Source: Phoronis australis
Lineage: Eukaryota; Phoronida; Phoronidae
Direction of reading: 5' to 3'
Assembly: GCA_002633005.1 (NCBI GenBank)
Contig: NMRA01000035.1
Span: 1,119,184 to 1,183,183, forward strand
Length of the DNA stretch: 64,000 nucleotides
How positions within the stretch are numbered: the stretch's first letter is position 1; each line of letters starts with the position of its first letter. Of this stretch, positions 38,201 through 48,700 are shown one piece after another. A program made the position numbers and the translations under genes. The notes beneath the pieces are model-generated. The model worked only from the letters and a program-made list of their open reading frames with translations, made no database searches and had not been told where the DNA came from.

Positions 38201-41200
38201 GGAAACGTCTGTCCGTTTTCCTAAAGGAGACTGGCAGACTTGAAAACTTTCTTCACGAGGAGCCATAATTGGGGTCTCGTGCCTTTGCTCAGGTGTTTTG
38301 TGCAATGGGCCCAACCATGAGGCCTGCGCACGTCTGATGCACCGCAAATGACATCAGACCACCTGCACTGTTTTTTTTTTGNATTAATAACCTACAAGAT
38401 GACTGTACCTACATTCTGTCAAAATTAATTTTTAATTTAGATCATTTAACTTAAAACTGTTCTCAGCTTATCCCTTACTAAGATTAGAAGTTATGTTTGG
38501 TCTTGATGAGAACTGATAATTTGAGACTAGGTTTATTAAGTAAGCCTGAACTGTCGAGCCATTTTATGCATTGAGTGTGATCTCGAGTACAGCAGGGTGT
38601 AACCTAGGAACTCACACACGGCTCAGAATCAGACTTGAAACTTGACCAGTTCTGCAGCGTGATTCGTGTACAAATTTTCAAGTTTACTCGAAGGGTGTTA
38701 TGTACAGTGATTCGACTCCGGACCCAGAAGTTGCTTCTGGTCTGAGTAATCAACAATTTGAGACCATTTTTGTAACAGTTACCTATATAAATTGTAAGTT
38801 ATTCATTGACATGAGGCGAGTGTCTTGCACCTGTATAATATAAACATTGCAGGACCTTGTAACAACTGTCACAAAATGCAACTCATGTGTAATTATTTCC
38901 GAAACTGAGTTGCAAATGTTTTAAAATCTCTATGTTTCCATTGATGAAGACTGAAGAGATACGTATGTTTTAACCAAGAACTATTTTTCAGTATTTAAGT
39001 TCTGGAGCGGGAGGTATTGCAGGCTTCTACATGCACGAGAGATATGCCGTCAATGACTTCCCTAAACTGCTGGGCTGGTGGGGTCATGACATCAAGACAC
39101 GTTTTGTAATGGACAATGGTAAGTATACTGCGTACCCACAGAGGAGACTGTATGGTTCAGTAGTTGTCCCATTTGGGAGTCCCGGGTTCAAGTTTGTGGC
39201 TTTACTGGCTGACAATTTAGCATTGCACAAATGTGTCTTCTACTCCTATCAGCTCGGGCTTACACTAGTGAGTGTGTTCAAGGGAGTGAATGAGAACCTA
39301 GATATAATGCAAATGCAGTTTATAGGGGTGTGCTAAATAAAAAAAGGTATATTTTTTCAGATCTGGTATAGTCTAAGAAGCAGCATTTAGTCAATTTCAC
39401 TTCAAGAGTCCTGAAATCGGTACCGTCACACACAANAATGAGACCTGTTTAGACAGATTTTTATGTAGATCATGCATGGTTTTTCTTGCAGAAATTCATG
39501 CACATTTAATTTTAGTTTCAAGGTAGTTAGATTCCATGCATACGTTTTCAACAAGCAAATTTCATGTTTGTGTTTTGTTCTAGCACACAAGCATGTTCCA
39601 TCTATTCTTGTCATTGTAGGCTAAAGCTCACCGGTGAATACCACTTGGAATTTTGTTCCTACACAGATATTCATAAAAGTCTGACATGAATGCGTCCAAT
39701 CTTTACTGACCTCATTTGAAGTTTGGCATGATGTTACTTCTGGTTTGTGTGAGTGTAACTGCATGTTCCATTTTGCAGCTATTTTGTTTTTTCAGTTATG
39801 GTATTGTCACCTGGTCCGCGTGGATATCGTATCTCCAACCCACCCCCGTTACTGTGTGCGCCACTAGAGGGCACCTTTCAGGTTAGGGTTTCAAATTTCT
39901 AGCTTGTTTTTAGTTTAGCACTTTGTTTCAGTTTCAAATTTGAAACTGCTAACGGCTTACTTACCATAACCATGCTTCAACTAGGAAACAAATCAAATGT
40001 TGGTGTTCAGAAATGGACTATGATAATCGCATTTTTTGAATTTTGCTTTATTTTGGATAAAAGTGACTTCACTTTGTTACTCGTTTTTATTTTAAGCAAT
40101 TGGAAATACAGTATGGGCCGAAATTATGAGATAGTTATTCTGAATTTCTTGCGGAATTAACCGGTAGAGTTGCTGAAACGACGTGTCATTATCCAAACTT
40201 TTCCTGATTATTTTTGGCTGTTGTGTTGTTGCCAGAAGTTCGAGTCTTCTCCCGCTTTCTTAGCATTTCAATCTTTCCAACTACATTATGGAGAGCCTCA
40301 CTTTCTGTGTTTTGAGGGGCGGTCTGGCCATGTCTAGTAGGCGTAAGTCAAGCAAGATTGCCTCAGTTAAGATTTATCCCCAAACGCAATGGTTCTAAAA
40401 GGAAAATGGCGAACACGAGTTGTTGAATTCAATTTCCTTTCCCTTTAGTTTTCCTCTTTGTCTCCCTTTTCTTCCCATTTACTGTACATGCATGCCTGCC
40501 TGTAGTTTCCATTGTCTCTTTAATATACTCACCTGACAAAAAGCTGTGTATTCTCGAATGCTTGTGATTGTATTTTTGCATCTGTACTTGATACTGGATA
40601 AGTCATTCAGACATAGACCCTATGTCAATGTCAGTATGCTGTGCGGAAATGCAGTGGACTAATACGAAATGTGTTGTATTTTACATCAGGTGTTCAAGAA
40701 GACCACCATGTCATCTCTCCGTCAGAAGTCCCTTCTACTAACGGGATACTTAGAGCTCCTTCTGAAGATTTTGTATAGTAAGCCTGATGACCCCAGCAGT
40801 ACAAAGCCATACGTGACTATGATAACACCGTGTAACCCTGTGGAAAGGGGATGCATGCTGTCTTTGATGTTTTCTGTGAATATTAAACACGTCTTTGAAG
40901 AGTTACAGAAGCGAGGTGTCTCGGTATGTTAAACTGATCTTAAGGTCATTTAGCACCTTATCAACAACAAGTCTGTGTTTAGCCAAATATCAACAAAACG
41001 GTAGATTTTAAGGCAGAAAAAGTATAACGTTTTCTGAAATTAGAAAGGCTTTAGAGTTTTATTTTTAATTTTATCTCCCATCAAACGGGTCATGTGACCA
41101 TATCTTTTTCAGTAAAATTTAGCAAAAGGGAAAGGTACATTTTTTTCTACTTTTACCCTTCACACTCGAAGCCGAGTATTCCGAAGTGGTTCTCATTCAT

Positions 41201-43515
41201 TCCTCACTATGGAGACCGAGCTCAGAGGAGTAGGAAACACTTTTGTGCAATACTCGATTGTCTGTCAGTTAAACCAGGATTCAAACCACAGTCTCCCAAG
41301 TGGGAGTCCAGAGCTCACACCACTGAGCCCCACTGTCTCCTCCTAAGCAAAACAATGGTGACAATACCACGACCAAATTTTGTTTGATATAAATGATCAA
41401 GATGAATTCTCAGTTTTCTAATGTATCGTTTCTTTTTTCATTTTTTGCAGCTTTTGATTATTTTCAGAAAAATTCATGAAAGTTCTATTTTTGATAAATT
41501 TTCATTCAAAAATGAAACATTTTAAAAACAATTTGCAACATCATGTTGGATAGTAGCGCGTAAAGTATAGTAACTGAATAGCCATTTTTCTGAGATACGA
41601 TGTTCCGAAGTTTGGCAAATTTTTTCTGTGGTCCTACAAAACCTTAAATGTACTGCACGTGATTAGAGTGTGCAAACCGACTTAATCCATTGAAATGAAA
41701 ACTGAAGCATCACATTCAATATTAAGGTAACTATGCTCAAATGCCTCAGAGTACTTTTGTTTGAACTTAGCGAAGATGTCTCGTCACTGTCTTAAAGATG
41801 TATTGCATGCTCTTAACTATGCAGGAACTAAACGACATTGCTGTTTGAACACCAACTACGCTAAACAAAGTGCAGTTGTGTTCATTGACAACTTGTAAAT
41901 GTGAAAGCTGAAACTTATGCAAATACGTGAACTTTGCGCTAATGACGTACCGTGGGGGCTCACATAGCTCGCATCATGCAGTGTTATTCCCCAACACCAT
42001 GTCACGATACTTACTGGACATGGTTGAGTGATTTACGGCAGATCGTTTTCAACACAATTCATTCTTGAAAACATTTGGCAATTTTCAACCTAATTCATAT
42101 CCACACTGTCGCTATATGTTGCGTTTTTAACTAATTTGACCAAGTGATCACAGAGACTAGGAATTAGAGTGCAAGTTCCACTTTAAAGCCTTCAACGGCA
42201 ACACATGTAAATTTTGTTCGTACAGTATGTTAAGAGCATCGCTCTGAACCCACTTGTGCCATAAATTGCCAAATGTAACAAACTGTTAGGCGTACTGGCT
42301 TGCTTTTGTCTACGTCACTGCGAGAATCACCTTTTAAATTAAATCATACAGCTGCAAATAACACCAGCATGCAATGGTGTTCTTTTCAGACCCCTATTCA
42401 ATACAAACTTTTGTTGTTTGTGCTGGGATTTTGCGGTGACGCAACATGGCACGAAAAGGCAACTTCACTTATGATTTGACGGGCTTACACTTGTGTGATT
42501 GAACTCGCGTTTTCTTATTTTACTAAGGCTGTGCTAGGACAAAATTACGTTGAAGTTAGGCTTTAAGTGCTGTTGAAGGTTGGACTTTTATAATTGTCTG
42601 GGAACAGTGTTTATGGAACTCGACTTGATCAATATTATGACATACTGAGAGCAAACTTACAAATTAATAATCGAATTATGTGGCATGATTGGTTAAATTA
42701 CGTAACACCATCTGTGATTGTCAGAAATTAGCTCCAGCACATAGTCGAACATACAACCTTCGCTCTCGCAGTCAAACGCTCTGCCAACTGAGCTAAACCA
42801 TACTTGATAAATGACACAGCAAGTGTTCTTTAAAACTGGTACAGTCACTGACCTTGATTTCAGCGAATGTCTAACAAGAATGAAAATTCAGGTGATTTGA
42901 AATAAAATCACAAAACTCCCTGAATTTATTGTTTTGTAGCTCTGGTCAAAGGTAATAACTTCAGAAAGTCTCCCATCCATCAATGATCCCAAATATGCAT
43001 TTTTGGCTGCAGAAATAATGACATCCCTTTAAATTTTGAGTCCAAGTGCGAGTCAAGTGTGAGTATGGAGATTAGATCTTGGGCCCTCGTTCTGAACTTG
43101 AGCTTTTACTGGTGTTCAAGAGGACATGCGTTAACATCAAGCCTAGTCTGGGTTTGAGTGCTAGATACTCGCTTTGGTCCTTTATCTTCTAGCGCAGTGT
43201 AGGTAATTTTATTTGCTAGTGCCTCAGTGAAAAATCGAGACCTGCTGCATTTTATAGGGTGTAGAGATAAAAAAAAATCATGTGCGGTTTTGTATCTTCA
43301 CCTGTTGAGGTCTAACCACAGTTCAATATTCAATTTTGTTTTTTTTGTGTGATTCATGGCTTTTTATTTCTAATGACTTCTTTTTATTTCAGTGTGACGA
43401 GCGTCTTCCCAGTGTGATTCGCGTTGCCCCTGTTCACATCTACAACTCCTTTGAAGACGTTCACCGCTTCGTAACATTCGTGGGGGAATCCCTGCTGGCA
43501 GCTGCTGCTTTATGA
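29050..43515 (+). CDS. KYNU: Kynureninase, complete, 11 coding exons plus one alternative
   Basis: Kynureninase is a cytosolic PLP enzyme of tryptophan catabolism. It cleaves kynurenine and 3-hydroxykynurenine to anthranilate or 3-hydroxyanthranilate and alanine. Joined exons give 470 residues, close to the 465 of the human enzyme, with a constant +5 offset at key sites. GNSLG has Ser80 (human Ser75). The alternative exon supplies GH with His107 (human His102). FDLAHAVGN lies in the PLP site. The PLP lysine is Lys281 in CWCTYK (human Lys276), followed by [14 protein letters not shown] carries Asn338 (human Asn333). Exons: 29050-29233, 30091-30211, 33070-33152 or 33445-33527, 34163-34296, 35113-35187, 36291-36437, 37153-37251, 38992-39118, 39796-39881, 40690-40923, 43393-43515. 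All borders are GT-AG and the frame is unbroken. Introns carry SINEs and retroelement fragments. Confidence 0.97.
30091..30211 (+). CDS. KYNU: KYNU exon 2
   Basis: Encodes VDTSLVDPD...YFCGNSLGL and RELDKWAR, with Ser80 in the substrate pocket. It ends with AT of a codon completed by either alternative exon 3. Confidence 0.96.
30668..30802 (+). repeat. tRNA-derived SINE, 5'-truncated copy (KYNU intron)
   Basis: Shares GCTGACAAT, GCATTGTGCAAAAGTGTCTT, TGAGCTCGGTCTTAC and GGGAGTGAATGAGAACC with the fuller copies at 39141 and 41160. It lacks the tRNA-like head. Confidence 0.8.
30988..31289. mobile_element. Foldback element with ~65-bp inverted arms and 15-bp flanking direct repeats
   Basis: Arms at about 31035-31100 and 31212-31276 are near-perfect reverse complements (CAGAATTTTTTAAATGCACG against CAGAATTTGTTAAATGCACG). 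CTGCTATTTTAATGA occurs at both outer borders (30988-31002 and 31275-31289). It lies inside the KYNU intron between exons 2 and 3. No coding sequence. Confidence 0.85.
33070..33152 (+). CDS. KYNU: KYNU exon 3, alternative version A
   Basis: 83 nt, encoding [20 protein letters not shown] and SDMANLV. It carries His107, the counterpart of human His102. Acceptor CTAACTAG and donor GTGAGT. Same length, phase and core as version B 292 bases downstream. Confidence 0.93.
33445..33527 (+). CDS. KYNU: KYNU exon 3, alternative version B
   Basis: 83 nt, encoding [20 protein letters not shown] and DDMASIV. It also keeps the GH with His107 and PWAFCDE, but differs at Y to N before GH and at REEV to FMGE after it. 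Acceptor TTTTTCAG (stronger than in A), donor GTGAGC. Confidence 0.93.
34163..34296 (+). CDS. KYNU: KYNU exon 4
   Basis: Encodes [20 protein letters not shown] and then [19 protein letters not shown], with the conserved [11 protein letters not shown]-phosphate region. Confidence 0.97.
34431..34735 (-). repeat. Possible retroelement terminal fragment (KYNU intron)
   Basis: On the minus strand, GAGCCAGACAGCTC forms a short stem-loop followed by TGCAACGTC. This resembles the hammerhead-like ends of Penelope elements only loosely. No coding match. Confidence 0.25.
35113..35187 (+). CDS. KYNU: KYNU exon 5
   Basis: 25 codons, [20 protein letters not shown] then MEPRE, in phase 0 at both ends. Confidence 0.96.
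36291..36437 (+). CDS. KYNU: KYNU exon 6
   Basis: 49 codons, including [20 protein letters not shown] and SGVQYYTGQ, in phase 0. Confidence 0.97.
37153..37251 (+). CDS. KYNU: KYNU exon 7 (PLP-binding lysine)
   Basis: 33 codons, [20 protein letters not shown] then DFACWCTYK. The last codon is Lys281, the Schiff-base lysine. Confidence 0.97.
37490..37786 (-). mobile_element. Penelope-like element fragment: GIY-YIG endonuclease
   Basis: The 98-residue frame contains [20 protein letters not shown] followed by KEH, then [17 protein letters not shown] and [11 protein letters not shown]. These match the CxC, (G)FYVG, R..EH, TGH and R..KES landmarks of the GIY-YIG domain at the C-terminus of Penelope-like retroelements. 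The reverse-transcriptase part is absent. The sequence to the left (37330-37455) may be its 3' terminal repeat. It sits in KYNU intron 7, antisense to the gene. Confidence 0.85.
37966..38268 (+). mobile_element. Non-LTR retrotransposon fragment (RNase H / C-terminal zinc-knuckle end)
   Basis: The open frame reads [13 protein letters not shown], then [20 protein letters not shown]. The LTGH...H...CxxCG...TxxHxLxxCP order is typical of the C-terminal end of Jockey-type and related LINEs. The frame ends in TAA about 60 residues later. It lies next to the Penelope fragment in KYNU intron 7. An N follows at 38382. Confidence 0.85.
38992..39118 (+). CDS. KYNU: KYNU exon 8
   Basis: Encodes [20 protein letters not shown] and [15 protein letters not shown]. 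Confidence 0.97.
39141..39346 (+). repeat. tRNA-derived SINE (KYNU intron 8)
   Basis: The head has a degenerate A box (GGTTCAGTAGT) and B box (GGGTTCAAGT). The body is shared with the copies at 30668 and 41160. The end is A-rich (AAATAAAAAAAGG). Confidence 0.85.
39796..39881 (+). CDS. KYNU: KYNU exon 9
   Basis: Encodes [20 protein letters not shown], with Asn338, a second substrate-selectivity position. The end (APLEGTFQ) differs from the usual SLHASLEIF and is the least conserved part. Confidence 0.93.
40690..40923 (+). CDS. KYNU: KYNU exon 10
   Basis: 78 codons, [20 protein letters not shown] onward to [11 protein letters not shown], in the C-terminal small domain. Phase 0. Confidence 0.97.
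41160..41343 (-). repeat. tRNA-derived SINE, inverted copy (KYNU intron 10)
   Basis: On the minus strand it starts GGAGGAGACAGTGGGGCTCA, containing A-box-like GGCTCAGTGG, then B box GGTTTGAATCC, then the shared body with TTGCACAAAAGTGTTTCCTA. Confidence 0.87.
42731..42803 (-). pseudogene. tRNA-like sequence (tRNA pseudogene or SINE head)
   Basis: A perfect D arm (GCTCAGTTGGCAGAGC) and a T-loop-like GTTCGACTA are present. The anticodon loop CTGCGAG would read GCG. The anticodon and acceptor stems do not pair well, so it is unlikely to be a working tRNA. It lies in KYNU intron 10. Confidence 0.5.
43393..43515 (+). CDS. KYNU: KYNU exon 11 (stop)
   Basis: Encodes [20 protein letters not shown] then [20 protein letters not shown] and TGA. 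Confidence 0.97.
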   Translation, partial: CDERLPSVIRVAPVHIYNSFEDVHRFVTFVGESLLAAAAL

Positions 43516-44247
43516 GATTTAACTGTCTACTGTTCTTCTATTGATTGCAGCCTTTTCAAAATCTTTCACAAGATAATTACAATTGGGATTGTCTCAGATG
43601 TCTCACTGACGGATCTAGGATGTCCGGGAGGGGGGTTCCAACCACATTGTCAAAGGGAGAAGTGGTCTTAGAAATTGGTATGCCGGTCGTGTTGATGATT
43701 GTTTTTGGTCATGACTGGAAAGTGTCCTGGCCCTTTCAAATCTTCCTGGATTTCTTTGTTTGACAAATGAATTTCTTTACAAAATTTTTGTCTGTAAGAC
43801 GTGTGCTGCCAGGTACTTAGCCAAAGTTTACAAACCTGTAAAGTTCCAGAAGCTAAAGGATTGCCATTTTACATACTCATCCGAGGCAGGGGAAATACAC
43901 AGTTCCAAATTTAATAAGACAATCAAGACCGTCTTGTACACAGCCAAGACACAAACTTGGACTGTGTGAATGACAGCATTGCTACACACAACCACTGTGT
44001 TTTGTATACTCATAATCATTTGGCAGTAAGCCAGCTATTTTAGAACACTCAGTTTTACAGTGAATGTGTACTGATGGTTTTTATGAACACATTTTTATAC
44101 AGGGATGTTATTTTTAGAGTTCGTCTTTTACGTTTTTGTGTGTGGGGGAGCTCTCTTTCAAGTGATGGGAGATCCCACTACAGCCTGTATATAATGTTAT
44201 GGATCGGCCAGTAATTGTATTACTTTTTGTTCAATTTCTTGAGGTGA

Positions 44248-44253
44248 AATAAA
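44248..44253 (+). terminator. Candidate polyadenylation signal of KYNU
   Basis: AATAAA about 730 bases after the KYNU stop codon. It is the first clear signal on the strand. Confidence 0.45.
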
Positions 44254-45892
44254 CAATTATCTATGCTATCATGCATGTTGGCTACTGACCACCTAGCGGC
44301 ACCCAGGGAACCAGCGAGGGTCGATATGTGCGTGATATCCCAGTCAACCGGCAGTGGCGCTGCGCACTATCCGTTTCCGTCGTCTGCTCCACTGTACGTG
44401 CAACGAAGTAAAGTACCTACTTTATTTTTTCAAAGAAAACGGAATCTGGGTAACGGTGAAGAAACAGAAGCTACTGTTAAGATGTAAATTTTAATCGCAG
44501 CTTTAGTGAATCACATTTGCTATCAAGTGGTTAATGCCAATATGAAAAACGTATTAATATTGGTCTTTTGGGCAATTAAAGACTATTTTAAACACAACTT
44601 TTACTATGAACTGGTTGCACGAAATATAAAGCCTGTTACTTTAAGGTTCGCACGCAAACGCCGTGGACCATAAACAAGTTTGTCTCTTAGTATAATTACA
44701 AGTGGAAACTTGGTGGTGCATTTGTAGCGCACTCGTCAGTTCAAATTCAATTCCGTGGCATTTACAAATTTTCCGGTATTACACAATCTCATTTTTTTCC
44801 TTTTTTAGTTCTTCAGGAATAAAGGCAAATGGTTGTTTTTAGAGGTAAAAACAAAGTTTTCTCCTGGGCGGGAGGGGGGCCAACCCCCATCCCGTCCTCT
44901 CCCGTTCGGCGCTATGCGCCTCTACAATCGTGCGCGATTGTTTACGAAACAACGGACACCCCCTTATGATATCCTAGATCCGCCGATGTGATTATACTTT
45001 CAACTGTTTTTAGTCTTGTTTTCGATGTAAGTTTCCCTACGTAAAAACTGGAACAATTTAAGGGTAAAACTCTGATATAACGTGGCCGTATTTTGAGAAC
45101 CAGTTTGATGCCTGTTATTGAGTGGAGAAAAATGGTCTTCAAAATTGGGACACGTTATATCAGACCATTACCCGATTTAAGAACTATATTCCGACGATCC
45201 ACCGAGACTTCAACCTTGTCATTTTGTAGGAAGAACGTATAAACATGGCGTCAGAAGCGAGAGATCTCTAGTTATTCCAAGCTATTATACAAAATATTAT
45301 AGTTATTACAATCTTTGCTACGAAGTTGTTACGACATGAAATCGTCTCTCTAAAAATACTAAAGTCATAAGTGTCCTAAACAATTTTAACTGATTGCAGT
45401 CAAATGTTGCCGTAAAACATCTGTGATGTTTATATGCTCTCCGTGAACAGGGCCACCCCATTTTGGTACAGTGAAATTATATGTTGTAAATATCATTCGT
45501 ACATAACTTTTCGTCGAAAACTAGCACTTGTGCTAACGTTAATTTGTTTATAACTCGACTCGATTTTTAATTTTTGCTTCACTTTTTACTTTCCCCTTTA
45601 TACTTTTGAAGTAAAATTCAAAACATCATAATCGTTGTACGTCACGCGATGAAACTTCTGGAATATTTCAACAATTGACTTGGCGTGCAATGTAATCAAT
45701 ATTGGTGAACGAAAATATTCGTGGAACTTTTTTCAGTTTAATTCAAGAGTTCTAGTGAGTTTTGAGTGCATGCATGCCTTGTTTATAGTAAACATTCATC
45801 GAATTCAAACTCAGACCCGATTCTCAGAAAACATTTTCCTTTACTTTTTCTTTTTTTTTGAATCGTGTTATTTCTTTTCGCGACTTTACACG
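44254..45892. other. No recognised gene; G-rich TIR-like end near 44870-44993
   Basis: The segment ATCCTAGATCCGCCGATG near 44975-44993 is the approximate reverse complement of GACGGATCTAGGATGTCC near 43609. The two may be the ends of a ~1.4-kb element covering the KYNU 3' end. No coding sequence is seen. Confidence 0.35.
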
Positions 45893-45900
45893 TGACGTCA
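45893..45900. promoter_or_regulatory. CRE-like palindrome TGACGTCA
   Basis: A perfect CREB/ATF consensus site, about 160 bases upstream of a GTAAGT donor at 46058. The stretch between could be an untranslated first exon of a downstream plus-strand gene. This is inference from motif spacing only. Confidence 0.3.
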
Positions 45901-46285
45901 GACTGCGCGTTCAGTTACGCGACGAGTTTTGAAAGAAACTTTTGTGCAAGTAAAACGTGCTTTTGCTTTGCTCTGTGTATATTTGCGACAAACTACGACA
46001 AATTGAAAGGTTCTGATCACATTTCACCTTCAAAAGAGAAGTAGTCACGCCTAAAAGGTAAGTAGACATTTAAAACTGCATTCAGGCTTCTTTAGCTGGC
46101 TAAAAGAACGATAATCGAGTAAATCCTTGTAGACCATGTATTCTTTGAAAATTGGTATAAAATGTTCTTACCATGACTTGTTTTCTGTTACCAAGAACAT
46201 AAAACCCTCATCAGGTCATTCACGAAATGCATCTGAGTTACTGAGGTTGGCCAAATCCTAGTTTTCTTCAAATACCCTCCACTGA

Positions 46286-47556
46286 CAGGGCTCAATATTA
46301 ACTTTAAGTAGTTGAAATTTTTACTTGCCCGAACAACGAATTCACTTGCCCCAAGTACAATCCCAAATAGCACCGTGCATGTGCACACCTAGGTAATGTG
46401 TTACCGTAGGGCTGCCTGTGCTGAGCCTCCTCTTGTGTTGTGCACGCTAAATACATGAGTTGCTATTTTTTAACGATTCTTCTTGTAGAACATTTATTAA
46501 ATATAAGGTGTGTCAAAACACTAGAGAGACAAATTAGAAGAGTAACTATGGTACCTGAACCACTGTTACACGTTCACAGGCGCCGAAATGAGCTAGGGCA
46601 TGAACTCTGGACACTTCTGTGTATTCATTAGTTTATACGCCCTCATGCATTAAACTTGAGTTGTTGCTAACCTGAAATTCATTTTTTGCTATCCGTAAAA
46701 ATCTTGCACAGTTTTGGTCATCGGTAGCTTGTATTAAATTAAAATCAAAATTTAACATATAATAATGCCACATATACTTTTATTTTCAATAAATAATTAC
46801 ATTTTTGAAAAATAGACTGCGAAAAAGTCAGACTTCAGAGCGGCAATCCCGAAGACCGTATTCCTCTTCTTTCGGGAGTCGCCACCGGGAGCCGGGAATT
46901 CATAAGAATGTCCTTTAGAATTCCCCCTGAATAAATACCAGGCCTTTTAAATTGCTGTGTAGTGTAGAAAATATGTCGTCAATCATTCACTTTTTAGGTT
47001 TTCCGCTTATCTGCATGACTTACATCCGCTGACGAACGCAGTGCTTCCAGCTGTAAATTGGTAAACGCCGGCAAAAATCAAACGTCATCCCTTGTTCACT
47101 GTCTCGCAGGCCAGAAAACCTAATTTCCCATGACGGAACCCATCCCCGCACTTTTCGTTTCATATTATTGCTTTGATTCTTCCTGAACTCGTTTTTTAGC
47201 AACTAAACCAATGCCGTCCAGGCCTGGACGGCTTCCATGTTTAGACGTTTTGCCAGAGTGCAGACGATCAGTAGTAGCATGTGACAACTTATTCAGAAAC
47301 TGCAGGCACGTTCAGAGAATCCAAAGGATTTGACCGCGAGCGTCATCTGTGCACGTTGCATCACACTCGTTCTATTTTCCTTTCGGTGCTCATTCGAAGA
47401 CGGGAGTTTCTTTGACGGCCACAGGGGCTTTTTCGACGGTTTTTAGGCTTGTGTCGGGGTTCGTTACTTTGGAGCAAGTACTTTTCAAATTCCACTTGCC
47501 CGACGCAAAATCTACATGCACACGGGCAATCGGGCAACCGTTAGTGTTGAGCCCTG
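46286..47556. mobile_element. Non-autonomous DNA transposon, TIR CAGGGCTCAA, 5-bp target duplication ACTGA
   Basis: The left end CAGGGCTCAATATTAAC and the right end (reverse complement CAGGGCTCAACACTAAC) form a 17-bp TIR with two mismatches. ACTGA flanks both sides (46281-46285 and 47557-47561). CTTGCCCG-type motifs are repeated near both ends. It shares the CAGGGCTC terminus and 5-bp duplication with the element at 25722. No transposase is recognised. Confidence 0.9.
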
Positions 47557-48132
47557 ACTGATTTCACGCTCATTCGACACAAGTCGTCATTTTCCGTACG
47601 ACGTTATAACAAAGACGTTAGGCCCTAACGGTCGAGACTAAACTCATTGGCCGCCACCATTATATTCTGTTGCCTTATTCGGTTAGTCAGTCGCGTAAGA
47701 ACTTGGAACATGGAAGTAAATATGGAATTGCGATCTCGTTCAAGCTGAATTGATGATGTAAAAATTATCAGTGGTAAAAATACAGATTTTATCTGACCTT
47801 GTTCACATTTAAACGCTTACAAATCTTTGCTCTACTTGCGAGATTAGTCGAGTTACCCTAACGTTCCGCGTTTACTCACACCAAATCTTGAGAAATAATG
47901 CTATTTTAGGTCTTGCTGAGAAATTTAGCCAGTCAGCAGGTGGCTAAGGGTACTAGTTTCATTCGCTGGTTCCGTGGGTGTACGCCAAAATTTCCTCTAG
48001 CGGACGCACAGGGAACCAGCGAGCTAGTTCCAGAGACCTATCCCATTAAGTTTGCTAGTTCTCATTTCGAAGTGTGCAAATTCGTCAATTTAAGACGTAT
48101 TTTGGACACAATGAACAGCAAATGCGACGGAA

Positions 48133-48249
48133 ATGATTGCCAAGATGCCAGTGACTATCCACACTGCCTCGAAGTTTGACGGGATATCCTTAATATTTCA
48201 ATATAATCCAAAACATGGTTTACCTGCAAAATTTGTTGAAAAAGATAAG
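48133..48249 (+). CDS. Candidate exon 1 of a small gene of unknown function
   Basis: 39 codons from MIAKMPVTIHTASKFDGISL to KFVEKDK. It ends exactly at a GTAACG donor in phase 0, matching the phase-0 acceptor at 48482. I do not recognise the family. An upstream acceptor instead of this ATG is possible. Confidence 0.4.
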
Positions 48250-48481
48250 GTAACGTGGTATGTAGTCGGGAGGTGCTCTAGTCGGAAGATGCATAAGATT
48301 CGGGACAAGAGGGTGTTTCCCATATTTTTTCTTCATGCAATAATACAGAATAGTTAGGTTGTTAGACGCTGTGACACAGGCCTACCTTACCGAAAGCAGT
48401 CGTGTACTGGGTACTAATAAGCGGGTTTCCTGCGCGTACGAAACCGGACTTTAAAACAAGCCTTGATATTTCTCTGTACAG

Positions 48482-48700
48482 GATTCTTCGTTACGACACC
48501 TAATGAACGCGAAAAAACAATCTCTAAATATTTCCAACGAAGTTACTGCGTTTGACTCGTGCGACATTGAAGACGATGGTTTGTGCGTAACACCTAGTAC
48601 TAGAGCTGCTCTTTCGCTATGGAAGAAAACAATGTTAAGCTTGCGAAGGGTGACGCAGGAAGTGCCGTTCGCCAACAATCCTAAATCGAGGCATTTTTAA
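48482..48700 (+). CDS. Candidate terminal exon of a small gene of unknown function
   Basis: After acceptor TTTCTCTGTACAG, 72 codons run from DSSLRHLMNAKKQSLNISNE through DSCDIEDDGLCVTPSTRAAL to KSRHF and TAA. The composition looks like coding sequence and the phase fits the exon at 48133-48249, for a total of 111 residues. No domain recognised. Confidence 0.45.
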   Translation, partial: DSSLRHLMNAKKQSLNISNEVTAFDSCDIEDDGLCVTPSTRAALSLWKKTMLSLRRVTQEVPFANNPKSRHF

